From NCBI GenBank assembly GCA_964399535.1, contig CAYNRE010000072.1, positions 79,527 to 143,526 of the forward strand: a stretch of 64,000 nucleotides of DNA, in the 5' to 3' direction. Position 1 is the first letter of the stretch; each line of letters begins with the position of its first letter. This document shows positions 56,506 through 64,000 of this stretch, one piece after another. Under the pieces are notes generated by a model that saw only the letters and a program-made list of their open reading frames with translations, searched no databases and had not been told where the DNA came from. This stretch comes from CAYNRE01 sp964399535 (GTDB taxonomy: Bacteria > Planctomycetota > Planctomycetia > Pirellulales > CAYNRE01). The translations under genes and the position numbers were made by a program.

Positions 56506-58407
56506 CTACAGCGGATCTCCCTTCCAGCGTACGAAGCCCTCGATGGCGAAATACTCGGGCAGGCCGATCTTGTTGTAGACGTCGGCCGTGTGGCGATTGC
56601 GGTCCACGGCCCGCTGCCAGAATTCGCGCGGGTCGTCGGGGCCGGGGAACAGGGCTGTGTCCTTCTGCGACTCGTGGTGGAAGATAGCCATCTTCTTTCG
56701 TTCCACGTCGCCGGGACTCAGCGGCACCGCGATCTCCACCTCGTGCGCCGGCCACTCTTGCCAGGCGCCGCGGTAGAGCAGCACCTCGGGCCGCGGGTGC
56801 CCGGCCGCCTCGAGCTCGGCCAGAGCCCGAAAGATGGCCTCGGCGCAAACACGATGCGTGCCGTGCGGGTCGGAAAGGTCGCCCGCCACGTAAATCTGGT
56901 CCGGTCCCACGCGCTCGATCAGGCTGCGAATCAGGGCGATATCGTCCTGGCCCACCGGGTTTTTGGCGATGGTGCCGGTGCGGTAGAAGGGCAGGTCGAG
57001 AAAGTGCAGGTGCTCCTCGCGGCAGCCACAGGCCACGGCCGCGCTCTTGGCCTCGCTCCAGCGGATCAGGGCCTTGATGGCCAGCACCGCCTCGGTATCG
57101 GGCACGCCCGGGCCCTTCTGGTCGAGCGACTGGTTGACGTCGGACTCGATCTGGGGGGAGCGCTCGGTGTCGATCGCGAACCGCCGGTTGTATTCGGTTA
57201 CCAGGTCGGCGATGCGGCGGGCATCGTGGTCGAAGACGGCGATATTGCCGCTGGTCATGTAGGCCACGTGAGTTTCATGACCGTCTTCCACCAGGCGAAT
57301 CAGCGTGCCGCCCATCGAGATCACGTCGTCGTCGGGGTGCGGGCTGAAGCAAATGACTTTCCGCGGGGTGCGTCCGCCGGGGTGGTACTCGATCGTTTCC
57401 ATCATCCAGCGAAACACCCGGTGGGCAATCGACTGGGCCGGTCCGTGCCGGCGGAGGAGCTGGTGCAGGTTGTGTTCGCGCAAGTCCTGGTCGTCGAGCT
57501 TCAGCAGGGCCTTGCCCGTCTGCTCCACGAGCCAGAGCACGGCCCGTTTCACCAGGGCATCGGTCCAGGGCACATTGCCCAGCAGCCAGGGGGTGGCCAC
57601 CCCGGTCAGTTTTTCCGAGGCGGCCCGGTCGAGCAGCAGCGAAACATCGGGGTGCTCGCGGAGAAAACTGGCGGGCACCCGGTCGGTCATCGGCCCTTCG
57701 GCGGTCTCGCGAATAATCCGCGCTTTGTGCTCGCCCAGGGCGATGAGGAGAATCTTGCGGGCCGAGAGAATGGTGCCGATGCCCATGGTTATGGCCTGGG
57801 TGGGCACATTCTCTTCGCTGAAGAAATCGCTGGCCGCGTCGCGGCGGGTGAGCGGATCGAGCGTGGCCAGCCGGGTGCGGGTATGCCGGCCGCTAAACGG
57901 CTCGTTGAAGCCGATGTGGCCGTTGCGGCCGATGCCCAACAGTTGTAGATCGATGCCCCCCGCGCGCTGAATGGCCTCCTCGTAGCGGCGACAGTGCTCG
58001 TCCACTTCGTCGGGCGAGACGAGCCCGTCGGGAATGTGAATGTTTTCGGGGGCCACGTTCACGTGGCGAAAGAACTGCTGGTGCATCCAGCGGCGGTAGC
58101 TTTGCAGGCTCTCGGGCCCCAGGCCGAAGTATTCGTCGAGGTTGAAGGTGATGACGCCCGCGAAATCGAGCCCTTCCTCGCGGTGCATGCGAATCAGTTG
58201 GCGATAAACCCCCACCGGGGTGCTGCCCGTGGGCAGGCCCAAGACGGCCATTTGGCCCACCGAGTTGCGCTCGCGAATCAGGTGGGCAATCGACTGGGCC
58301 ACGTGCTGGGCCAGGTCGGTGTGGGTATCGAACTGGTAACAGGGGAGCTGGGTACCGGCGATCCGGCGGGCATTGTGCGAGGTAGTTGCTGCGGCCGTGC
58401 TTGCCAT
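56506..58407 (-). CDS. nagB: NagB-type deaminase fused to PIG-L deacetylase
   Basis: 633 residues in two halves. Residues 15-290 are a glucosamine-6-phosphate deaminase (NagB) domain: LGLPTGSTPVG, the catalytic NLDEYFGL (Asp91) and GRNGHIGFNEPFSG (His164, Glu169). Residues 345-633 are a LmbE/PIG-L-type deacetylase: FSPHPDDDVISMGGT (357-361) and a late DPHGTHR zinc site. Together they could remove acetate from an N-acetyl hexosamine phosphate and then deaminate it. This would combine two steps of amino-sugar catabolism in one enzyme, which is inference. ATG 58407 (MASTAAATTSHN) is chosen; the frame runs on upstream across the next gene. A second PIG-L gene is divergent from it. Confidence 0.9.
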   Translation of the reverse strand: MASTAAATTSHNARRIAGTQLPCYQFDTHTDLAQHVAQSIAHLIRERNSVGQMAVLGLPTGSTPVGVYRQLIRMHREEGLDFAGVITFNLDEYFGLGPESLQSYRRWMHQQFFRHVNVAPENIHIPDGLVSPDEVDEHCRRYEEAIQRAGGIDLQLLGIGRNGHIGFNEPFSGRHTRTRLATLDPLTRRDAASDFFSEENVPTQAITMGIGTILSARKILLIALGEHKARIIRETAEGPMTDRVPASFLREHPDVSLLLDRAASEKLTGVATPWLLGNVPWTDALVKRAVLWLVEQTGKALLKLDDQDLREHNLHQLLRRHGPAQSIAHRVFRWMMETIEYHPGGRTPRKVICFSPHPDDDVISMGGTLIRLVEDGHETHVAYMTSGNIAVFDHDARRIADLVTEYNRRFAIDTERSPQIESDVNQSLDQKGPGVPDTEAVLAIKALIRWSEAKSAAVACGCREEHLHFLDLPFYRTGTIAKNPVGQDDIALIRSLIERVGPDQIYVAGDLSDPHGTHRVCAEAIFRALAELEAAGHPRPEVLLYRGAWQEWPAHEVEIAVPLSPGDVERKKMAIFHHESQKDTALFPGPDDPREFWQRAVDRNRHTADVYNKIGLPEYFAIEGFVRWKGDPL

Positions 58408-58560
58408 GTGGGGAGGCGGGGTTGATACTCGACGGATTGCCAATCGGCCGCCAATCGCGGCCGGCGGCCAGTATCGCAGAATCGCCCCGGGCTGACCATT
58501 GCCGCGGCCGACTCTGGCGGTTCGCCCCGGCCCACAAACCCTGACACCATCGCTCCGATC

Positions 58561-59361
58561 ATGCCCAACGCCGTAAGCGGTCCGCTGACCATCCTGGCCA
58601 TTCACGCGCATCCCGACGATCTGGAATTCCAATGCGCGGGCACCCTGGCCCTGTTGGCCCAGGCCGGCCACCGGTTGGTGATGGCGACGATGACGCCGGG
58701 GGACTGTGGCAGCCGCGATTTGCCGCCGGACCAAATTGCCGAAATCCGCCGCCAGGAGGCCCGCCGCTCGGCCAGCCAGATCGGGGCCGAGTACCAATGC
58801 CTGGAGTTTCGCGACTTGAGCATTGTGATCGACAACGAATCGAAGCGTCGCGTGACCGAGTTGGTTCGCAAAGTGCGGCCCCAGGCGGTAATCACCGCGC
58901 CCCCGGTCGACTATATGGACGACCATGAAGCGACCAGCCACTTGGTGCGCGACGCCTGTTTCAATGCCAGTTGCCCGAACTACGCTACCCGAGCCTGGGA
59001 CCCGGCCCCGGCCACGGAGGCAATTCCCTACCTGTACTACGTCGACCCGATCGAGGGGACCAACCCCTGGGGTGAGCCGGTGCGGCCCGACTTCTTCGTC
59101 GATATCGGCCAAACCTTTCACACCAAGCGAGCCATGCTGGCCTGCCACGACAGCCAGCGGTCTTGGCTGCGGGCTCAGCACAGCATGGACGAGTACCTGG
59201 CCGCCCAAGAACGCTGGGCCACCCACCGTGGCGCCGAGGCTGGGGTGCTCTTGGCCGAGGGGTTTCGGCAGCACCGGGGACACCCCTACCCGCATCACAA
59301 TCTGCTGGCCGACCTGTTGCCCAGCCAGGTGATTGGCGGCCCGGGGCCGGGCCACGTCTAG
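58561..59361 (+). CDS. LmbE/PIG-L family deacetylase
   Basis: 266 residues. The zinc motif AHPDDLEFQCAGT and the later DYMDDHEAT (HxxxH-type second site) are those of PIG-L/LmbE proteins, which remove N-acetyl groups from sugars in mycothiol, GPI-like or amino-sugar pathways. It is a separate, longer relative of the C-terminal half of the divergent NagB fusion, 153 bases away. Co-location suggests a shared pathway. ATG 58561 is the start. Confidence 0.9.
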   Translation: MPNAVSGPLTILAIHAHPDDLEFQCAGTLALLAQAGHRLVMATMTPGDCGSRDLPPDQIAEIRRQEARRSASQIGAEYQCLEFRDLSIVIDNESKRRVTELVRKVRPQAVITAPPVDYMDDHEATSHLVRDACFNASCPNYATRAWDPAPATEAIPYLYYVDPIEGTNPWGEPVRPDFFVDIGQTFHTKRAMLACHDSQRSWLRAQHSMDEYLAAQERWATHRGAEAGVLLAEGFRQHRGHPYPHHNLLADLLPSQVIGGPGPGHV

Positions 59362-59582
59362 CTAGCAACCGGGTCGCCCAGGGAGCACCCTGACCCGCAA
59401 AGTCTGCCTGCCTTGCCGCCGCGCGGCGGCGACCCGCGTTGACTGGCTTGGTTCCGGCTGTGGCGGGGCCGCTGCCCGTGCCGATGAAGCCTCTTAGGGT
59501 GAGCTTGGCGATCGCAGCGATCGTAGTGTGCCCGGGAGAGCCCCGTGGCGCGGCCTCCCATTACGGCGAGCGGGAGCGAGTC

Positions 59583-60458
59583 ATGCGGACTAAAGCGTTG
59601 GGCACGTGCCTGGTGTTGGCGGCAATGGTCGCGGGTTCCCTACTGAAGGCGGCCAGGGCTGCCGACGAAGGAGAAACCTGGGTGGGCGATGGCACCCGGG
59701 CCCTGGTCGAGGCGGCCGTTGCCGAACCGCCCACGGTTCCCGTGCCCCCCGCGCCCGTGCCGCCGGCCGATGAGCCCTGCGAAGTGACCCGGGGCGAAAT
59801 GTGCGACGACGGTTGCGCGGAAGTGCGCGCCCGCGACTGTGCCGATTCCTGTGCCGATTCCTGCGCCGAGTCCTGCGCCGAGTCCTGCGCGGAGCCCTGC
59901 GCGGTAGAGTGTGCCGAACCGGCCGAGTCGTGTGTCTCGGACGCCCCTGGCGATACCTGCCACATCAGCGATTGCGAGGGCGCCTGCGAAACCACCGGCA
60001 CGGGGCGAGGTGCTGCCCGACGCCTGGCCCGCGGGGGCTGTGCCGCCTGCGAAGGCGCGGCCCTAGGCTGCGGCGCTCGTGGGTGTGGGCTGCGGTGCGG
60101 TCTGCGCGGGTGCCTGGGCTGCTGCCTGCATCGCGGCGAGTACATCGACCGTTGGTCGAACTGCAATTGCGACGGCAGCTACAAGTTTCCCGTCCCGCCG
60201 CTGTATACCTACCACTGGCCGGGCTTGTATTCGCAGCAGCTCATGACCGACTACCACAGCCCGCTGCGGTTTCCCCCGCTGCGGCCCTACACCGACGAGT
60301 CGCCGATTTTGCCGGAAGAGCAGCTCACCGGCCACGAGCCGTCGGCCGGCGTCCGGCCGGCCTCGTATTCGGCGGTTGAGGAAGCCTCGCCCAGGCCGCG
60401 GGCGCGGCGGTACTCGGTCGCCGATAAGCTCGAGAGGCTCTACGGCGAGCGCGACTGA
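59583..60458 (+). CDS. Secreted Cys-repeat protein
   Basis: 291 residues. A signal peptide (about 1-26) is followed by Pro/Ala-rich sequence, then by 4-residue repeats C-A-D-S, C-A-E-S and C-A-E-P (six or so units near residues 85-108), a Gly/Cys-rich stretch, and a C-terminal Tyr/Pro-rich part. The repeat is also a 12-base tandem repeat in DNA. No enzyme motif. It resembles the idea of Cys-rich planctomycete wall proteins but not any family I can name. ATG 59583 is preceded by GGGAGCGAG and begins the signal peptide. Confidence 0.75.
   Translation: MRTKALGTCLVLAAMVAGSLLKAARAADEGETWVGDGTRALVEAAVAEPPTVPVPPAPVPPADEPCEVTRGEMCDDGCAEVRARDCADSCADSCAESCAESCAEPCAVECAEPAESCVSDAPGDTCHISDCEGACETTGTGRGAARRLARGGCAACEGAALGCGARGCGLRCGLRGCLGCCLHRGEYIDRWSNCNCDGSYKFPVPPLYTYHWPGLYSQQLMTDYHSPLRFPPLRPYTDESPILPEEQLTGHEPSAGVRPASYSAVEEASPRPRARRYSVADKLERLYGERD
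59840..59910 (+). repeat. 12-bp tandem repeat encoding CAxS units
   Basis: At least six imperfect copies of a 12-base unit (TGTGCCGATTCC type) in frame with the gene at 59583-60458. Recombination between copies would change the protein by whole 4-residue units. Confidence 0.7.
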
Positions 60459-60476
60459 GCTGGGCCGAAACAGCGG

Positions 60477-61442
60477 CTAAGCCGTGCCCGAGGCGCCATT
60501 GGTGCTGAGGTGCAAACGGCCCTTGCGCAAGGCGTCGGCCATGGCCTTGGGCACCTGCGATTCGGCCAGCAGTACCGAGGCCCGGTTGGCTTGAACCTGG
60601 GCCTTCATCTCCTGTTCGCGGGCAATCGCGAACGAGCGGCGCTCTTCGGCCTTGGCCCGGGCCACGCGGACGTCGGCCTCGGCCTGGTCGGCTTGCAGCC
60701 GGGCGCCGATGTTTTCGCCCACGTCGACGTCGGCGATGTCGATCGAAACGATCTCGAAGGCGGTCTGGGCATCGAGCCCGCGGCGGAGCACCGCCTTGGA
60801 GATCACGTCGGGGTTCTCAATCACCTCCAGGTGGCTCGCGGCCGAACCGATCGCGGTAATGATCCCCTCGCCGACCCGGGCAATAATCGTGTCTTCGGTG
60901 GCCCCGCCGATCAACTGCTTCAGGTTGGTGCGAACGGTGACCCGAGCCCGAACCTTGAGCTCGACGCCGTTCTTGGCGATGGCGCTGAGCGTGTTGCGCT
61001 TCGAGGCTCGCGGATCGGGGCAGTCGATCACCTTGGGGCTGACACTGGTCCGGACGGCCTCGACCACGTCGCGGCCAGCCAGGTCGATGGCGGCCGCGCG
61101 GTCGAAGTCGAGATCTAAATCGGCCCGATGGGCCGCGATCAGGGCCCCGATTACACCGGGCACATTGCCACCGGCCAGGTAATGGGCCTCGAGCCTGCGC
61201 ACGGTGACCCCGGTGGCCGCATCGCCCGCAATGCCCGCCTGCTTGGCCGTAATGTACGCCTGCACGAGCAGCCGGGTATTCACCTGGCGCAGGCTCATGA
61301 ACACCAGGGTCGCGAACCCAACCCGGGAGTTCGACATGTAGGCCTGGAACCAAAGCGGCCCGTAGATGAACAGCACCATCAGGACCAGAAATGCCAAGCC
61401 CGAGAGGAGCAGGGCGGCCAGGCCGAAGGAAAGGGGATTCAT
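60477..61442 (-). CDS. floA: Flotillin-like protein FloA
   Basis: 321 residues. One N-terminal membrane segment (about 8-33) is followed by an SPFH/flotillin-type domain (RVTVRTNLKQLIGGATEDTI and ADVDVGENIGARLQADQAEA), with a helical C-terminus rich in Ala, Glu and Arg. Flotillin-like FloA proteins organise functional membrane microdomains. ATG 61442 (MNPLSFGLAALLLSG) is the start. It lies 158 bases downstream of mnmA on the same strand, and its stop is 18 bases from the convergent Cys-repeat gene. Confidence 0.92.
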   Translation of the reverse strand: MNPLSFGLAALLLSGLAFLVLMVLFIYGPLWFQAYMSNSRVGFATLVFMSLRQVNTRLLVQAYITAKQAGIAGDAATGVTVRRLEAHYLAGGNVPGVIGALIAAHRADLDLDFDRAAAIDLAGRDVVEAVRTSVSPKVIDCPDPRASKRNTLSAIAKNGVELKVRARVTVRTNLKQLIGGATEDTIIARVGEGIITAIGSAASHLEVIENPDVISKAVLRRGLDAQTAFEIVSIDIADVDVGENIGARLQADQAEADVRVARAKAEERRSFAIAREQEMKAQVQANRASVLLAESQVPKAMADALRKGRLHLSTNGASGTA

Positions 61443-61600
61443 GTGTCGCGTTCTCCCAGGAGGCCGGGTGTCGGCCGGGCAGCATACCCGCTGCAACAGC
61501 CCCCCGGCCAGTGGCCGGCCCCGGTTGCGGTCAAAAAAAGCGTTTCGGCCGGGCCAGCTCGCGGCGTGGGCTCAGTGGGGGCGATCGGTGCGTCCGGGCA

Positions 61601-62734
61601 TCACTCGATCCAGCCGCCGCCGAGCACCTGGTCTTCTTGATAACAGACCACGGCCTGACCTGGAGCTATGCCCGAGCGCGGCTCGTCGAACGTCAGCTCG
61701 AGCCGGTCGGGACCGGTTGCCCGGACTTGGGCGGCCGTGGCTTGCGTGCCATAACGAATTTGTGCCAGGCAGGGGAGGGGGGCCTGGGGCGGGTCGATGA
61801 GCCAGTTCGAGTTCCGGGCGGTTAGCGTGCGGCGCGCCAGCTCTTGGCGGGTACCGACCACGACGCGGCACGAATCGGCCTCGACGCGAACCACGTAACG
61901 GCGCTCGCCGACCGCCACGCCCAGGCCCTTGCGCTGCCCGACCGTGTAGTGCTCGATTCCTTCGTGCTGGCCCAGCACCTGGCCGGCGGTGGTTACGATC
62001 TCGCCCGCGGTGTCGAGTCCACCCCGGCGTCGGCGAACAAATTGGGCGTAGTCGCCATCGGGAATGAAGCAAATCTCTTGGCTGTCGCGTTTCTCGGCCA
62101 CGGCCAGCCCCAATTGCTGGGCGCGGGCACGGATCGCGTCTTTATGAAACGAGCCGACGGGCAACTCGACCCGCTCTAGCACTTCGCGACGCAGTCCGAA
62201 GAGCACGTACGACTGATCCTTGCCCCGGTCGACGCCGCGGCGCAAGCGCACGTTGCCGGCTGGGTCGCGATCGAGCTGGGCATAGTGGCCCGTGGCGATT
62301 CGCTCGGCACCGACGCTTTGGGCATAGTCCCAAAGGCGACCGAACTTGAGCCAGTTGTTGCAGACCACGCAGGGGTTGGGGGTCCGGCCCGCGGAGTACT
62401 CGGCGACGAAATAATCCTTGACGACGTCGAACTCCTCCGAGAAATCGACCGCGTAAAAGGCGATGCCCAGCCGGTCGGCCACGCGGCGGGCGTCTTCGGC
62501 ATCGCTGGCGCTGCAGCAGCCCTGTTTGTGCCCCGGCACGGTCGCCTGTCGGGCCGAGTTGGGCAGGATCGGCAGCAGCCCCCCCCCGGCCGCGCCGCCA
62601 CTTGAGCAGGCGGCCGGAGCGGCATTGGCATGGCGCATCAGCAGCCCGATGACCTCGTGGCCGGCTTCGAGCAGCAGCGCGGCGGCAACGCTGGAATCGA
62701 CCCCGCCCGACATCGCTAGCACAACACGCGCCAC
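61601..62734 (-). CDS. mnmA: tRNA 2-thiouridylase MnmA
   Basis: 377 residues. The PP-loop ATP pyrophosphatase motif is at the start (MSGGVDSSVAA). The catalytic cysteines are in TPNPCVVCNNWLKF and later in RDSQEICFIPDGDY. MnmA makes 2-thiouridine at the wobble base of tRNA for Glu, Gln and Lys. The start is a GTG at 62734. A short insertion of Ala/Gly/Ser follows the PP loop, a minor variation. It is upstream of floA on the same strand. Confidence 0.95.
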   Translation of the reverse strand: MARVVLAMSGGVDSSVAAALLLEAGHEVIGLLMRHANAAPAACSSGGAAGGGLLPILPNSARQATVPGHKQGCCSASDAEDARRVADRLGIAFYAVDFSEEFDVVKDYFVAEYSAGRTPNPCVVCNNWLKFGRLWDYAQSVGAERIATGHYAQLDRDPAGNVRLRRGVDRGKDQSYVLFGLRREVLERVELPVGSFHKDAIRARAQQLGLAVAEKRDSQEICFIPDGDYAQFVRRRRGGLDTAGEIVTTAGQVLGQHEGIEHYTVGQRKGLGVAVGERRYVVRVEADSCRVVVGTRQELARRTLTARNSNWLIDPPQAPLPCLAQIRYGTQATAAQVRATGPDRLELTFDEPRSGIAPGQAVVCYQEDQVLGGGWIE

Positions 62735-63156
62735 GGAGTGAACCTGTGCGATTCGCGGAAAGCCTGGAGAGGGGTGAGCGTGGAGCCCGCGTCGAGCCTG
62801 CCGGCGGTCGAGGGTTGGGCGACGGACCCGCCGGCTCTGCGCCGATGGCCCGCGCCGGCGCGACCAGTGAAATCATAGACCCGATGACAGCCAGTGACGA
62901 GCACCGTGCTGATTTGGGCAGCACCCCAGCAATGGCCTCCAGGGTGGGTTGGTTTGCCGAGTTGGATTATCCGGCAGCAGACCGGCTTGATTCCGGCGGC
63001 CGCGGGTGGCCCCGGCGCACGCGGCCAGAGCGGGCAGCCCGATCGCCAATGGCCAAGGGCGCAGCCCGGCCTGAGCGGGGGTCGGAATTGGGATCGCCGA
63101 TCGACCCAACGCGCGGGTTGGCTGGCCAGCCGAGCTGGGCCTGGCCGGTACGGGCC

Positions 63157-63192
63157 CGGGTTGTCGGCCGGGTTGTCGGCCGGGTTGTCGGC
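63157..63192 (+). repeat. Three exact 12-bp tandem units
   Basis: CGGGTTGTCGGC repeated three times without mismatch. Confidence 0.85.
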
Positions 63193-63198
63193 CAGGGG

Positions 63199-63230
63199 CT
63201 GGCTGGGGGCTGGCTGGGGGCTGGCTGGGG
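63199..63230 (+). repeat. Three 11-bp tandem units
   Basis: CTGGCTGGGGG repeated (the last copy is 10 bases), directly after the 12-bp array. Confidence 0.85.
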
Positions 63231-63355
63231 AGAGAGGGGGGGGTATGGACTGGGTCTTGGGTCTGTTTCGAAGAACGCAAGCTATTGAAACATATAAATT
63301 TGCGATTGCGGTTCGGGGGCATTTCCAGGGCTCGGTGCGGCCGGGGTTTCGGTGG

Positions 63356-63383
63356 TTGCAATGCGTCCACGAATCGCTACACT
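63356..63383 (+). promoter_or_regulatory. Predicted rpsO promoter
   Basis: -35 TTGCAA (63356-63361), 16 bases, -10 TACACT (63378-63383). It leaves a leader of about 90 bases before rpsO. The leader has a stem with TTGCCG and CGGCAA arms (about 63425-63460); S15 often controls its own mRNA through leader structures, so this could be an autoregulatory site. Confidence 0.45.
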
Positions 63384-63481
63384 GGACGACTTAACTTGTT
63401 GTCAAGGTTTCACGTAGGAGCATCCTTGCCGGGCCGCCGGGCCAACGCCTTGGCGGCAAACGAGGGAAAGACCGTTTTCCG

Positions 63482-63751
63482 ATGGCCATCACGAAAGATC
63501 GCAAGCAGAAGCTGATCGGTGACTTCCGCAGGAAGGACAACGACACCGGCTCCCCCGAAGTCCAGATCGCGATCCTGACGACTCGCATTGGCGAGTTGAC
63601 CGAGCATCTGAAGATGCACTTGAAGGATCACGGCGGGCGTCGCGGCTTGCTGATGATGGTGAGCCGGCGGCGAAGGTTGTTGGACTACCTGCGGAAAGTA
63701 GATCCGCAGCGCTATCTGGAAATCATTCGCCGGCTGGAAATCCGCAAGTAG
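63482..63751 (+). CDS. rpsO: 30S ribosomal protein S15
   Basis: 89 residues, the usual S15 length. The conserved core DTGSPEVQIAILTTRI, then HLKMHLKDHGGRRGLL and RRRRLLDYLR, binds the central domain of 16S rRNA early in 30S assembly. In most bacteria pnp follows rpsO; only 249 bases remain in the window, and no pnp start is seen yet. Confidence 0.96.
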   Translation: MAITKDRKQKLIGDFRRKDNDTGSPEVQIAILTTRIGELTEHLKMHLKDHGGRRGLLMMVSRRRRLLDYLRKVDPQRYLEIIRRLEIRK

Positions 63752-64000
63752 GCGCGGAGGAATCAAGCCAACCATGCTGAACCGGCCTCCCGGGCAGTAG
63801 CGTGCTGGTCTGTGGGGTGACCTTTTTTGCCCCGCTCAGAGATGAACCAGTGGCTGACGCGGCCTGGAGGGGGCAAGTAAGGTGCGATCCGCCCGGGCGG
63901 ATTGGCTTGAGCTCGTCGTGGTGGTTCTCCGGGGCGTTCTGTGACCGCTCTGTCGGTCTGCGTCTCGCGCCGCGGGCCGGGCAAGGAATCGGCGGCGACC
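63752..64000. other. Downstream of rpsO to the window edge
   Basis: No gene or terminator recognised. The pnp gene may begin beyond the window. Confidence 0.3.

Larger units (their letters stand above)
62735..63481. other. 747-bp gene-free region upstream of rpsO
   Basis: No credible gene: the longer frames are low-complexity. It contains two adjacent tandem-repeat arrays (63157-63230), an AT-rich patch at 63276-63308, and a promoter-like pair for rpsO at 63356-63383. Confidence 0.5.

Noticed and set aside
56506..59355. Minus-strand frame of 949 codons spanning two genes
   Set aside because: The upstream part is antisense to the PIG-L gene at 58561-59361; only the part from 58407 down has NagB and PIG-L motifs.
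59840..59910. CRISPR-like repeats
   Set aside because: Same reason: contiguous, coding, no spacers.
62746..63288. Plus-strand frame of 180 codons with VVGR repeats
   Set aside because: It translates the tandem repeats and has no domain, signal or ribosome site.

Overview
This high-GC window reads as chromosomal DNA from a planctomycete, probably a Pirellula-type lineage. The evidence is gene content: a very long PVC-type membrane-bound dehydrogenase with HEAT repeats and a C-terminal c-type haem motif, a Tat-exported DUF1501 protein, a ThiD2-ThiE fusion, a NagB/PIG-L fusion, and several secreted Cys-rich or Pro/Ala-rich proteins. Coding density is high, both strands are used, and most genes sit in groups of one to four. 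I found no tRNA, rRNA, insertion sequence, integrase or CRISPR array.

Layout. 1-5.2 kb: two secreted or membrane hypotheticals, a DksA-type zinc-finger protein and an HtrA-like protease. 5.4-9.8 kb: a polytopic membrane protein with a TPR tail, divergent from a DUF481 outer-membrane protein. 9.9-15.6 kb: a metabolic cluster of aldehyde dehydrogenase, TIM-barrel epimerase, Gfo/Idh oxidoreductase and class III aminotransferase. 15.8-19.3 kb: clpC with a clear terminator, then a small membrane TPR protein. 19.5-23.1 kb: a Clp-N/ThiD2/ThiE fusion, a TlpA-like thioredoxin and SppA. 23.3-28.6 kb: a second TIM-barrel epimerase, a minus-strand run (maf, an APH-like kinase, a divergent enolase, a cupin) and an RluA-type pseudouridine synthase. 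28.8-37.5 kb: a DapA-like lyase, the 1262-residue dehydrogenase/cytochrome, metG and the DUF1501 protein. 37.6-43.6 kb: a small membrane protein, tandem terminators, a Cys-rich secreted protein, a membrane protein, a GAF-SpoIIE phosphatase and glpD. 43.8-53.8 kb: a propeller/helical-toroid protein, a histidine phosphatase, a Cys-dependent phosphatase, an NtrB/NtrC-like two-component pair and two hypotheticals. 53.9-56.5 kb: lexA and, divergent from it, a lower-GC two-gene ATPase + TOPRIM module. 56.5-63.8 kb: NagB/PIG-L and a second PIG-L, a Cys-rich repeat protein, a flotillin-like protein, mnmA and rpsO.

The most interesting accessory element is the ATPase/TOPRIM pair at 54826-56465. It has a start-stop overlap, looks compositionally foreign, and shares a control region with lexA that carries two TGTACA boxes. 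Its architecture is that of a split OLD-family (PARIS-like) defence system. Other unusual items are the Clp-N domain fused to thiamin biosynthesis domains, an enolase whose substrate loop lacks its histidine, a possible AUC start in the NtrC-like gene, and a candidate small RNA between two same-direction terminators near 38 kb.
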